Counted from the stretch's first letter, positions 23,994 to 35,578 are shown. The stretch: DNA of 64,000 nucleotides from Sipunculus nudus (GCA_026874595.1 CM049309.1:93704723-93768722), one strand, 5' to 3'. Notes: generated by a model from the letters alone, not told the origin. A program made the numbers and translations.

Positions 23994-24088
23994 TAAATGC
24001 TCCCACCGGAGAGAGCAACTCATACACACTGAGAAACCATCGAGGAACCAACTTTCTACATTAGCCGTCCTTTTGAGGAAATATCAAC

Positions 24089-24415
24089 ATGGAGAATATT
24101 ATAGCCGCAACTTTCCCTGCTGTCCCGCCTGTCAGAAACCTCTCCGAATCCGAGTTCGACTTACAAGTACAAGAAAGAAAACTGAACAAGGTTTGTGAGC
24201 AGATTGAAGCACTTGACCGTCACATCAGTCAGCTGGCTGTGCGTCAGAAACGAGCCAAGTTCAACAGCAACGGTGTCTTCATGAGAAACCTGAAAATGAG
24301 GCTGATGACGTTACAAGGACTGCGTCACACGCTGTACCAGTACGCGTCCAAGCAAGCGCAGAGCGTTATGCTGATTGAACAGGGCTGTGCTGTCTCCAAG
24401 ACCAAGCAATGCTGA
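24089..24415 (+). CDS. Small basic coiled-coil-like protein, GR family copy 1
   Basis: A 108-codon intronless frame begins with MENIIAATFP; its ATG has a strong context (CAACATGG) and is the first after the predicted TATA start site. Residues 1-20 are Pro/Ala-containing and probably unstructured. Residues 21-55 form a likely amphipathic helix with hydrophobic residues in a-d spacing (L25, L32, V35, I39, L42, I46, L49). After a basic turn (VRQKRAKF) a second Leu-rich helix runs from about 64 to 95. Three Cys lie at 36, 100 and 108. There is no signal peptide or membrane segment, so an intracellular helical-hairpin or dimerising protein is plausible. Against copy 3 I count six amino-acid-changing and two silent differences, which does not demonstrate purifying selection. 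However, the frame is intact in all three copies and the one indel removes a whole codon. I do not recognise the family and assign no function. Confidence 0.6.
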   Translation: MENIIAATFPAVPPVRNLSESEFDLQVQERKLNKVCEQIEALDRHISQLAVRQKRAKFNSNGVFMRNLKMRLMTLQGLRHTLYQYASKQAQSVMLIEQGCAVSKTKQC

Positions 24416-24600
24416 AGGCGTTGGTCGAACGCACTAATCGATCGTGGTATGATCGTAAGCTTTTCACGATGTACCTTACCAGAAGCCATCAAGGTGCTCT
24501 TAGCCCCGTGGGGCTTCCACAATATTCAGATCTAGCGTTGTTTCACATTCCTCACATCACCACAGCCCCATGTTGTATACAATCACCATTTAAAGGTAAA
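24416..24600 (+). other. Conserved 3' region with hairpin, copy 1
   Basis: Just after the stop, ATCGTG...CACGAT can pair across about 20 nt, and AGCCCCGTGGGGCT (24502-24515) forms a compact GC hairpin. Both are kept in all copies (32016-32029, 43892-43905), as is most of the 180 bp after the stop. It does not match the histone 3' stem-loop. A mature 3' UTR or a terminator-like structure is possible. No AATAAA lies close by. Confidence 0.5.
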
Positions 24601-25339
24601 TGGTAAAACCTCAGACCTTATATAACTGGACAAAAACATTAAGGGGGTTCATATATGCATACATACATCATATACATTTATAAAAATTACATATAAAAAA
24701 TTTATTCACCTGAGAAAATTTATAAAAACATAAATAATAGAGCAAAGAATGTAAGTCATGTATGTTAAATAAATAATATAAATCATATTTTTTCAAAATG
24801 TAACACGCCACCGGGCTTATTTTACGCATAAAATCGTTGTTATCCGTCGTTTGAAGGCCCTGTTGTTATAAATATTGTCCCTGTTTTGCTACTTGGCTTT
24901 AGAATAAATATATGTAATTTCAATTTCCTCAGGTATTATAAAATATTTCCTAAAATACAGACACGTGACTATGTTCAAATCGAGATAAGGAGCGCTCTTT
25001 TTAAATAATTAATACATAACTTACCATAATGTTGTTTGTTTGCGGGGCTCCCATGCAGACTGCCACCGTATTGAGCTCATACCTATATATATGGCGCTTC
25101 TTCGCTTATACTCTAATGCCCTGGATTTTAAACTCGCCAGGACGTACCGCCGGAAATCATGAATTATTATTTAAAGCCCGAAATAATTTTTACCCAAATT
25201 CTTAATCAGGCACTGGCATGATTATAAACTTATTATAAAAGATCAAAACAGCCCACTTAAATCATAATGCCATGTGTTGTTTTCATAATATTTATATTCG
25301 ACGAAAACGTTCTCTGAGAGGCCTCCTGTCTCCCCTAAA

Positions 25340-25867
25340 CAGTATTTAAAATAAATAAAAAACATATTTTTAGATCACTTGTGCTAACTGAATTAATGTT
25401 AGCTCTGTCTAAAAGTTAGCACCATGGACTAACAGGAAATACAGGAATAACGACTTTAACATTGCGATTTCCATTACATGCTATATGTAAAAATGGAGAA
25501 GCAAATAAAACATCATTTCTTTAAGTACCTTAATCACATTGAATTCTCGCTAATAACTCCAACCAGAGTCGCTCGAATCTCTATTTGTGTGTGTGTGTGT
25601 GTTTTTTTAAATGGACGAAACTGAGCACTTTGTATCAGTATATAATAGTGCTTTAGGTACTTGTACAGAGAGCATGTATCACTATAGAGGTGTAAAATGT
25701 ACTATTTCTTCCTATTTCCACCTATGAAAAAGGGATTGAGCGACTGCTCCATCAAAACCGCATAGCATAGATCGGTTGATAATTGGCTAATATAGGTATG
25801 AATCGCGGACGCGAAACTCACGATATATTGTTGGGTAAATTAAATAAAGATGGCGTTAGTGGAAATT
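25340..25867 (+). pseudogene. CR1/L2-type LINE relic, 5' part, GR copy 1
   Basis: In shifting frames one reads the fingers of a LINE reverse transcriptase: KLAPWTNRKYRN, NDFNIAISI (from the usual NNYRPISI), KHHFFKYLNHIEFS, RSVDNWLI and DILLGKLNKDGVSGN. It is broken by stops, by the MITE at 25562-25746 and by the 2.6-kb foldback element. It continues at 28471. The same relic in copy 3 shows NNSTQTALHRLVDN without the MITE. Confidence 0.75.
25562..25746. mobile_element. 185-bp MITE, copy 1
   Basis: The ends are inverted: ACCAGAGTCGCTCGAATC on the left and the reverse complement of GCxxAGTCGCTC on the right. The element is flanked by CTCCA (25557-25561 and 25747-25751). GR copy 3 has a single CTCCA (44438-44442) and no element. 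Copy 2 carries the same insertion at 33071-33260, so it predates the split of copies 1 and 2. It contains a GT run and no coding. Confidence 0.82.
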
Positions 25868-26933
25868 TACGGAAGCGTATTGCTGCCACCTGGTAAAAGA
25901 AAAATAAATTATTTATCTCGTACGTACGACATAAAAAATCTTACGGATCTGATTCATAGACTAGACAACATGCCAACAGATATATGTATAAACAATATGT
26001 ATATATTAAATAATGTATGTTTTCACATTAACTATATATACAACATCTGCACCTCCTTGCAAACCGCTGGAATACCGTTGAAACCAACACACACACTCAC
26101 ATATATATATTTATTTATAGTATATATTTAAATGCTATTCGATTCACATTTTTGTGTGTGTCCAGGTTTCTGTAATATTTCAAGCAAGCGAAATATACAT
26201 CAAATTGTTGTCTGACAGTCATAAACAGAACTCTCATTTTAAGACAGGTGATAAAATAATATTAGCAGTATATGATGTTATAAGAGTGAGCCTGTCATAA
26301 TGTTAATAAGAAACAAATCTTGCCTTGGCCAAACTGAAACTACTTCTTGGAGAAAGAAGGGTTCAGACAAGAGGTTAAGCTCCCAAATAGCCTGATTTTA
26401 ACTAATTGAGAATGGATATTTATGGGGTAGGTTTCTAATATTCTAAACTGATCTTTCTAAGAACTAAATTTTTACATAGCGCATCGTGTAGTTGATCTTT
26501 TAAACCATTTAATGCATATACAGCCGTTGATGTGATTGGTGGGTAGCTGAACAGACAACAATCCATTTAATGGGGTACGTATAATTTTTATTTTGAACTA
26601 AATTATAAAAAAAATTAAAAACTATCACTCATGGAAGTGCGATTAGTCTGTGACAGAAGAATACGAAATTCTAAAATAAGCCTTTACCTCATATGTCAGG
26701 CTGAAGTGGTGGTAAAATCTACATCTCAGATATGTCTCATTTGCGGTATCTTGTATGTGGTACCAGTAACTCGCCCTTCTGTAAACGGCATGAAGTTCAA
26801 CTTATGGGATCAAGCACTTAGTTTCATAATATATGAATCATGAACCTCTCCTAATGGACATCTCTGTATTACAGAACCTCTGTAAGTGTCTGTTAAGTGT
26901 TTACATAAGAAGGCCGGGTGACCAGAGGAAAGA

Positions 26934-27050
<117 letters not shown>

Positions 27051-28281
27051 CCTATTGTATAGTAGAGAGTTTAAATGAAAAAAGGACCTATTTACATTTT
27101 ACATGCAAACAAGGTATTTTGAGTATACATGAAATACAATTTAGTCTCCTTAAACTATTACGGTATCTTTCAATATTTCGTTTGCTTTCTAATGTATACA
27201 AGTGAAAAAAAGCTTGCCCCGGGCGCGATCAATGAGGAAAAACAAACAGCGCTCACGCCACCTGGTGGCCGTAAAAATAAACTTCAAAAATCAAGGTTTT
27301 TCCATCTTTTCTGGGTGTTTTTTTCTTTCATGTTTCTTCTCTTTTTTTTTAAATTGTCGCGTGTGCTAGACTAAGATCTTGTTTCTGGTCACGCGGTCTT
27401 GTTATAGTAAACAGACAAAGGGGCACTGTGTTTACTCACACACAGAACCATAATAACGTATACAAAACCGGTAAACAGAGGATATTATGCCTGTGTATCG
27501 GCAATGATTTGCTGAACAACTTTCGTATTCAGCCAAAATGAGTAAATAACGTGAGACAAAACGCATATTATTACAAAAGAATATGAACCTTGAGTGTCAA
27601 TATAGAGGTGTCTGTAATACAGAGATGCCCGTAAGGAGAGGTTCATGATTCATATATTATAAACCAAGTGCTTGATCCCATCAGATGAACTTCGTGCCGT
27701 TTACAGAAGGGCGAGTGACACTGTGTGTTATGTCATAAATCTAGTTCTTATACAGATCAATTTTGGAATATAAGAAACCTACCCCACATATATCCATTCT
27801 CAATTACTTATAATCAGGCTATTTGTTAGTTGTACCTCTTGTCCGAACCCTTCCTTCTCCAAAAGGTAGATTCAATTTGGCAAAGGCAATATTTTATTCT
27901 TATTAATATTATGACAGGCTCATCATTATCATACACTGCTAACAGAATTTTATTACCTATTTAAAAACGAAAGTTCTGTATATGACTGGCAGTCAACGAT
28001 TTGATAAATTTCATTTCCTTGAAATATTTCCTAAACCTGGACACAAAGAAACCATGATAAATCGAATAGCATTTAAATTTATAGTATAAATAAATAAATA
28101 AATAAATACATATATATATATATAAACATAGATATTTTTTCGACAGTGTTCCGACGGTTTGCAAGGTGAGATGTTGTGTAGTTTGGGTACGAACGTGCAT
28201 AATTTAACATATATATATATTGCTTATACATATATCAGTTGGCCTGTTGTGTATTCTGTGAATCAGATGCGTAAGATTAAT

Positions 28282-28427
28282 TATGTCGTACGTACGAGAT
28301 AGTATGTCGTACGTACGAGATAGTATGTCGTCTGTACGAGATAATATGTCGTACGTACGAGATATTGTCGTACGTACGAGATACTATGTCGTACGTACGA
28401 GATACTATGTCGTACGTACGACATAAT
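28282..28427. repeat. 21-bp minisatellite of CGTACGTACG palindromes, seven units
   Basis: TATGTCGTACGTACGAGATAG-like units start at 28282, 28303, 28324, 28345, about 28364, 28385 and 28406. Each centres on CGTACGTACG (TCTGTACG in the third unit). The array is bordered by AATTATGTCG and its mirror CGACATAATT, so the whole block can fold on itself. The left arm of the element has only one such unit (about 25917-25938). Confidence 0.92.
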
Positions 28428-28470
28428 TAATTTTTTTTCTTTTACCAGGTGGCAGCAATACGTTTCCGTA

Positions 28471-29170
28471 GAAATTCGCATAGCTGGTTTTATAATTTTT
28501 TTATATTACCGAAAGCAGTTCGTCTGATTCAATAACAATAATTCTGAATTGAGAACAGTTAAAACTGAGGTACCACAAGGCAAGGTACTAAGGCCGATTC
28601 TGTTTTTGTTATATCTAAACAATTTCCCCCTAACAGACGTTAAATGTTCAACCTTTGCCGATGACACCATTCTCTATTGTATACGTAGATCGCTTCAGTT
28701 GCGATTCAGCGCAACATAAGTTGCAGAGTGCTGTAGACCGCAAAACATCAAAAACATTACAAAAACACGTTATCACGAACGTTGATGAAAACTGTCACCC
28801 TGGCATTATGATAAATTCACAACTAACATGGAAATCTCCCACTTCTAAAGTTTTTAAAAAGTTATGTTGCAAAATAGGGCTATTACACAGACTTAGCAAA
28901 CTTCTTCCACGGAAGTTTCTACACACAATATATCATGCGGTCTGGCCAGCAATAGACTATATATGGCTTGACTGTATGGGGCAGCTGTCAAAGCACTTTC
29001 CCTGCTTCCATTCAGCGTATTCAGTGTCGGGAGGCGAGCAATATAACAATTACTGTATCCTTCCTAACCCAGGCATCATTTCCTTTAAAAAGGTTTCATT
29101 CCATGCATGGAGTGCCAAATATGGAATTCCCTTCCCCTCGACAACAAGTGGAATATAGCACTCTCTTAAT
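28471..29170 (+). pseudogene. CR1/L2-type LINE relic, 3' part, GR copy 1
   Basis: Resumes after the foldback element: SWFYNFLYYRKQFV, VPQGKVLRPILFLLYLNN (the PQG palm motif) and CSTFADDTILY (the catalytic FADD box, about 28650-28680). Next come GIMINSQLTWKSPTSK, LCCKIGLLHRLSKLLPRKFL and, after an internal deletion, NNYCILPNPGIISFKK. Stops and frameshifts make it inactive. It ends where the GC-rich inverted arm begins at 29171. Confidence 0.85.
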
Positions 29171-29322
29171 CCTAGCTCACATATACACCGGGCGCCGTAC
29201 GATTTTCAACCCGCTGGCTTGCCGTGAGTTTTCGAGACCGTACGGTCACCGTGTGATATTTTCGTCCCACGTTGTTTGCACTCACATCATCTACGGCGAC
29301 CGTACGGTGACCTCCGAAACTT
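29171..29322. mobile_element. Lone left arm of the GC-rich foldback element
   Basis: Matches 2738-2890 (CCTAGCTCACATATACACCG through GACCTCCGAAACTT) and stops abruptly where GR copy 2 begins (CTATTAGAATTTGTGG). No right arm follows, so this is a breakpoint rather than an intact insertion. Confidence 0.85.
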
Positions 29323-29344
29323 CTATTAGAATTTGTGGCGGCCT

Positions 29345-31300
29345 GTACTGAACATTTATTTATTTTAACTGTTTTCGCTGGTGAAGGAGCAGGCCGGGTG
29401 GTGGGTGTCAGACCCCTTCAACTTCACTGCTCGACCCCCATCTCTCCCCGCGCCACATCTCTCTCTGCATCCTCTGAAGTCACCGCCCGCCGTCCCTCTG
29501 AAGCCACAAGACTGACATCACCTGTTTACCTGGCGGGATTAATTACCTGTGGTGTACAACCGATACACATAAAAGCACACCAGCAAGGAATACAACTTAA
29601 CCCAGGAACCTATAGGGAATCAGCTGTATAGGCTGTCCTGGTAAAACATATTTGAAAATAAAATAAAATCTGCTGATATATTAGATTGAAATATCATAAT
29701 TTTCTTTTATAATCATATAGCAAGATCGGATATGTTGATTGCGGCTCCCGTTTATTTACCTGACCTTTTTACCCAGCATGCATCGCTTCATTGGACCCGA
29801 GTCCTACATTGATAGTGTGAATCAATGCCTTATTTAATGCTTTGTTGAGGAAGCCAAGTCCTTCCTAATTAATTCCACGTATTGTTCAAGCGCTCAAAGC
29901 AAATAAACCCCATTGTGTTTGTTTGTGTCCCTCTGTGACAAACAAAAGATGATTCAAAGGTATGTACAAACTAACCTAACAATATGTTATTGGTCTTTGA
30001 TTCTTGCCGACTCCTTGTCCTCTCGTCTACAAACAATACGTCATTTCACACCTTCACTTCGTACCTATTTTTCTTATTTACATGTACTCTGTTCTGGTAT
30101 TTGATCGGTAATGGTGAATTATGTTTGGTTCTCAAATACTTGTTGGTTTATAGATAATTACTCAGCACACAGTGTTTTTTTCTGTGTTGGCTACGGTTTA
30201 TTTTTACAAACCAGCTGTATGGAACATAAAAATGGCAATACAAAACCAGATGACACAGACAGAAAATTGTGGACGGAATATAGGACAATATAGAGAAATG
30301 ACACTATGAGGACTGAGTAGTGTTTTAGTAACATGTGAACTAAATTTATATCTTGACGTTGATAAGTAACTGTTTAAACCAAAGTACTGGTCAAACTGAC
30401 ACAATGACTATACATATTAACAAATTTGTATTGAGATGAAAAAAAGACGCAAGATATTTTCAATGTTGTGTCCATTGCATTCATAATACTTAACTGAATA
30501 GGTGGGAAGAACTAACATTTTCATTTTAAATTTCCTTTGATTTTAATATGCAATATAGAAAATAAATTAAATCTCTGTGGCCTACTTTGATACCTTATAG
30601 ACTGAAAAATATTGCTTTACTCACAGTGATTTATATAGCAAATACTATGTTTACGATGTTTTATAGCTCATATTAGTGGTCGTGAGATCAATAATGTAAC
30701 GACAGTTACGTAATAAGAATTAAAATGAACATTTTATAATTATGAGTAAAATTTTTATATACAGTTTTTTTAATACATATATATATATATTTAAATATAA
30801 AATATTGGCACTATTTTTAAGCATATATTATTATTATAATTAATACACAAATATTAACAATTCTAAATATCACATACTCATTACACACTTCCTGTACTAT
30901 CTATATATTTACACTCATTCATCTTGTTAAGTTTTTACTGTGAGAGTGTAACATTTGTTTAGGTTTAATTAGGTATATTCTAAACAAACGTGTCAAGAAG
31001 TATTCCGCACTTGGCTATTTGATCCATGTAAGTTATAAAACCTGAGTAAAGAGTCCCGCTGATCTCGTGCAGTTATTCAGAGAACGTGCAACATAGGAAG
31101 CTATAAGAGTGTATCACATACAGTTAGAACCGTTAGGTGACACTTGTGGAATCCCCCCTGTGGTGTTATTACAAATTCACAAGTAGCCTGTATGTAAATG
31201 ACAGTTGTCCAGCGTAGAGTTGAAGCTTTAAGTGCAAGATACACACGTTTATGATTGAACGTGGAAGATATGCGGAGTGATGCGTTATGGACACACTTCA
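29345..31300. other. 5' part of GR copy 2, no gene assigned
   Basis: Matches copy 1 without the L1/Tx1-like insert. A 63-66 codon frame (29913-30104), alignable in all three copies, changes length with small indels, so I treat it as non-coding. Compared with copy 1 it lacks about 200 bp around 30715. Confidence 0.45.
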
Positions 31301-31301
31301 C

Positions 31302-31509
31302 TGGTCAGCAGCTGACCACTGGTCCTTTGTTTAGAGGCGACAGAGATCACAAAGAGGTGACTATTGTCCCTCTTTACACGTAACATCGGTGCGACAAGCG
31401 CACACGCTTAATTAATAAGAAAATTACCACATAAACACTGTATCTCACACGTGTTAATTGTCGCTTTTGATCAGAGAAATCCATGCGTTCCGTACAAGGT
31501 ATATAAATA
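31302..31509 (+). promoter_or_regulatory. Promoter region of the copy 2 gene
   Basis: The TGGTCAGCAGCTGACCA dyad is at 31302-31318, ACACGTGT at 31447-31454 and TATATAAATA at 31500-31509. Order and spacing match copies 1 and 3. Confidence 0.55.
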
Positions 31510-31605
31510 TAAATGACTCCCACCGGAGAGAGCAACTCATACACACTGAGAAACCATCGAGGAATCAATTTTCTACACTAGCCGTCCTTTTGAGGAAATA
31601 TCAAC

Positions 31606-31929
31606 ATGGAGAATATTATAGCCGCAACTTTCCCTGCTGTCTCGCCCGCCAGAAACCTCCCCGAATCCGAGTTCGACTTACAAGTACAAGAAAGAAAACT
31701 GAACAAGGTTTGTGAGCAGATTGAAGCACTTGACCGTCACATCAGTCAGCTGGCGGTGCGTCAGAAACGAGCCAAGTTCATCAGCAACGGTGTCTTCATG
31801 AGAAACCTGAAAATGAGGCTGATGACGTTACAAGGACTGCGTCACACGCTGTACCAGTACGCGTCCAAGCAAGCACAGAGCATTATGCTAATGGAACAGG
31901 GCTGTGTCTCCAAGGCCAAGCAGTGCTGA
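31606..31929 (+). CDS. Small basic coiled-coil-like protein, GR family copy 2
   Basis: A 107-codon frame collinear with copy 1. It carries an in-frame loss of one Ala codon near the C-terminus (GCVSK instead of GCAVSK), the only indel. Against copy 1 I count about seven replacement changes (including P13S, V15A, S19P, N59I, V93I) and about five silent ones. The heptad hydrophobic positions of the first helix and the Cys residues are all kept. Promoter, leader length and start context are the same as in copy 1. Expression and function are unknown. Confidence 0.58.
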   Translation: MENIIAATFPAVSPARNLPESEFDLQVQERKLNKVCEQIEALDRHISQLAVRQKRAKFISNGVFMRNLKMRLMTLQGLRHTLYQYASKQAQSIMLMEQGCVSKAKQC

Positions 31930-32115
31930 AAGCGTAGATCGAACGCACTAATCGATCGTGGTATGATCGTAAGCTTTTCACGATGTACCTTACCAGAAGC
32001 CATCAAGGTGCTCCTAGCCCCGTGGGGCTTCCACAATATTCAGATCTAGCGTTGTTACACATTCCTCACATCACCACAGCCCCATGTTGTATACAATCAC
32101 CATTTAAAGGTAAAG
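31930..32115 (+). other. Conserved 3' region with hairpin, copy 2
   Basis: The AGCCCCGTGGGGCT hairpin at 32016-32029 and the preceding ATCGTG/CACGAT pair are retained. Confidence 0.5.
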
Positions 32116-32839
32116 GATAAAACCTCAGACCTTATATAACTGGACAAAAACATAAAGGGGGTTCATATATGCATACATACATCATATACATTTATAAATA
32201 TTACATATAAAAATTTATTTACCCGAGAAAATTTATAAAAAACATAAATAATAGAGCAAAGAATGTTAGACATGTATGTTAAATTAATAATATAAATCAT
32301 ATTTTTCAAATTGTAACACGCCACCGGGCTTATTTTACGCATAAAATCGTTGTTATCCGTCGTTTGAAGGCCCTGTTGTTATAAATATTGCCCCTGTTTT
32401 GCAACTTGGTTTTAGAAAAAATATATGTAATTTCAATTTCCTCAAGTATTATAAAATGTTTCCTAAAATACGGACACGTGACTATGTTCAAACCGAGATA
32501 AGGAGCGCTCTTTTTAAATAATTAATACATAACTTACCATAATGTTGTTTGTTTGCGGGGCTCCCATGCAGACTGCCACCGTATTGAGCTCAAACCTATG
32601 GCGCTTCTTCGCTTATACTCTAATGCCCTGGATTTTAAACTCGCCAGGACGTACCGCCGGAAATCTAAATTAATTAAAACCCGAAATAATTTTTACCCCA
32701 ATTTTTAATCAAGCACTGGCATGATTACATACTTATTATAAAGAATCAAAACAGCCCACTTAAATCATAATGCCATGTGTTGTTTTCGTAATATTAATAT
32801 TCGACGAAAATGTTCTCTGAGAGGCCTCCTGTCTCCCCT

Positions 32840-33611
32840 AAACAGTATTTAAAATATAAAAAACCCATATTTTTAGACCACTTGTGCTACCTGAATTTAT
32901 GTTAGCTCTGTCTAAAAAGTAAGCACCATGGACTAACAGGAAATACAGGAATAACGACTTTAACATTGCGATTTCCATTACATATATATGTCATAAAAAT
33001 TTTGGAGAAGCAAATAAAACATCATTTCTTTAAGTACCTTAATCACATTGAATTCTCGCTAAAAACTCCAACCAGAGTCGCTCGAATCCGTATTTGTGTG
33101 TGTGCGTTATTTTTAGAAATGGACGAAACTGAGCACTTTGTATCAGTATATAGTATAGTGTCTAGGTATTTTGTGAAGAGATAGCATGTATCACTATAGA
33201 GGTGTTATATGTACTATATCTCCTATTTCCACCTATAAAAAAGGGATTCGAGCGACTGTGCTCCATCGAAACCGCATAGCATAGATTGATTGATAATTGG
33301 CTAATATAGGTATGAATCGCGGACGCGAAACTCACGATATATTGTTGGGTAAATTAAAAAAGATGGCCTTAGTGGAAATTCGCATAGCTGGTTTTATAAT
33401 TTTTTATATTACCGAAAGCAGTTCGTCTGATTCAATAACAATAATTCTGAATTGAGAACATGCAGTTAAAACTGAGGTACCACAAGGCAAGGTACTTAGG
33501 CCGATTATGTTTTTATTATATCTAAACAATTTGCCCCTAACAGACGTTAAATGTTCAACTTATGCCGATGACACCATTCTCTATACGTAGATCGCTTCAG
33601 TTGCGATTCAG
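32840..33611 (+). pseudogene. CR1/L2-type LINE relic, GR copy 2
   Basis: One reads KILEKQIKHHFFKYLNHIEF (about 32995-33050), then the MITE. After it come SWFYNFLYYRKQFV and VPQGKVLRPIMFLLYLNNLP, then a palm box starting CSTYADDTILY (about 33556-33588). It is cut at 33611 by the junction with the sequence leading to segment A. Inactive. Confidence 0.8.
33071..33260. mobile_element. 190-bp MITE, copy 2
   Basis: Same element and same site as 25562-25746, flanked by CTCCA (33066-33070 and 33261-33265). The right terminus is better preserved (GATTCGAGCGACTGTG). Confidence 0.82.
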
Positions 33612-33742
33612 GGCCTATGTGATCGAAACTTTCGCAGATTTTAGATTGCGAGGAGATTTGCGGAAGGTTTGCGAAGGCTCTCATTTTTTTTGCGAAGTGT
33701 GCTGAAAACTTCTCACACGTCTCTCGCAATTTTGCGATTAAT
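33612..33742. other. TTTGCGAA-rich block before segment A copy 2
   Basis: GCGAA/TTCGC words recur (CTTTCGCAG, TTTGCGGAA, TTTGCGAAG, CTCGCAATTTTGCG) and continue into the first bases of segment A (TTTTTGCGAACAC). Copy 1 is cut by the window start, so this may be the true left end of segment A. Confidence 0.45.
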
Positions 33743-33910
33743 CAGTTTTTGCGAACACTCGTAACCCGCGTTTTATTGACTTTCGGGATACGCCTGTGTT
33801 ATACACAGCAGACAGGAATCTGCCTTATATACCATTACATACATATATATTAATATATATATATTAATATATATATATATATACATATATATATGCACTC
33901 ACATGTGTAT

Positions 33911-33962
<52 letters not shown>

Positions 33963-35528
33963 GTAACGGTTAAGGCTGTACTGTATATTGAAAGAAGATG
34001 AAGGTAAAAAAGAATGATATGTATTTATTTAAGACTGGATTTCAGGTATCAAAGCAACGGGGCTAGGAAATTAAATCCAGAAATCAAACGTGCGCTAAGC
34101 TGCGACTTTAGAACTATTCCCTGACGTTAAACTGACATATCACGATTTTTTCCTTAAATGATATAAGGGAGGGAAGAAGGAGGGGCGTTGAACCTCTTGC
34201 TGCGTTTTCCAACGCCGATCCCACGTATCCCTAAATTACATATTTATAAACGTTAATTTTGTTAACGCCTGGTAAACATCCGCAAAAGATACTTAAACTT
34301 GTTAATTTACACTTTAATAACCATCATAATCATCATGCATCATTGACAGAAATTCGCCTTATACATGTAGTATTCACTCTGTATATATATATGATATTTT
34401 GCAATCCTCTCAACACGATTTATATGCGTAAATGCTTCAATACATTGTTTGAATGTGCATCTTTTTATTCTTTTATAATAATAATACATTTTTAATATGC
34501 ATATGTTCTGGCTGTCGGGAATTCGGAAACATTTTATATATACTTACAGTGATAATGAGATAATAGATGTTCAAAAGCAGGAATATTTCCAATTCCTTTA
34601 TATCATATGATTGTTTTAAATATAGTAAAAATCGTATTCATAAAAAATGAAGTGTAAGAATTAACTTTCGCATTTTAATAATGAGAAGCTGTATAGATTC
34701 ATGTCATACAAATTTGATGATTTACCAAGTTAAGTAATTTTCTGATTTTATACAATTGTAAACCTATCCGAAGTTTATTTATAGACATGTCTGCCATAGA
34801 TATGCCATAGACATGCAACCTATGACAAGTGCCAAAGTTAAACTTGAAACATTGATTTGTTACCTCATCATTCTTGTCTTTGATCGTAATTTTTTAAAGT
34901 TTTTGTGAATTCCTCTGTAGAATCAAATGGTCAATGGAACATTTTAATTCTGTACTATTGCTGTCAATTATATATTCAAATTCTCCAAATAATCATGCAG
35001 AGAACCACCGAAGAACCGATAGCACCGATGAAAACATAAGAGAAAATTATTCAGCTAATTCAGCTCAGGGGATTCTGATATTATATATAATATAATAATG
35101 TAACTGATATATAATTTATGTATTATATATATTATTTTATAAACCTATATACATTTATTGACGTCAAGGAAATGGAAACTCAGTTCTGAGACTTCAGATT
35201 AATAAATTTTCATTTAAAAATTTGAACAATTTATTTCTAAGCAGTAAATATTAGATATTTTTCATGAAATATGCATTTTTACTTACTATGTAATCTCTAT
35301 TTAGACATTAACTGGGTATGCACAAAGAATGCCGATTATATGAGAGGGACCACATTCGTGATAAAAAAAAGTGTTTAGCCATATTGAATATATAATGTTA
35401 TATATGTTATGAAAATTTAATGAAATAGAAACATATAATGTGCAAAAACATATTTATATATTTATTTTATGACTATATAGTATAATTATTTTATAACATT
35501 TTTAATAATAAACATTCTAACATACATT

Positions 35529-35578
<50 letters not shown>

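Larger units (their letters stand above)
29323..33611 (+). repeat. GR unit, copy 2
   Basis: Begins at CTATTAGAATTTGTGGCGG (equivalent to 20539 and 40869), so it lacks the leftmost part seen in copies 1 and 3. It has empty sites for the L1/Tx1-like insertion (near 30340) and the foldback element (near 33375), but it contains the MITE. It ends inside the LINE relic at GCGATTCAGG, where unrelated sequence leads into segment A copy 2. Confidence 0.88.

Noticed and set aside
23935-24198. 87-codon frame overlapping the small gene (also 31458-31715)
   Set aside because: It starts upstream of the TATA box, overlaps the better-supported frame in another phase and is not open in copy 3.
29913-30104. 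63-codon frame present in all three GR copies
   Set aside because: Length and start shift with indels (68 codons in copy 1), and no other gene signal accompanies it.
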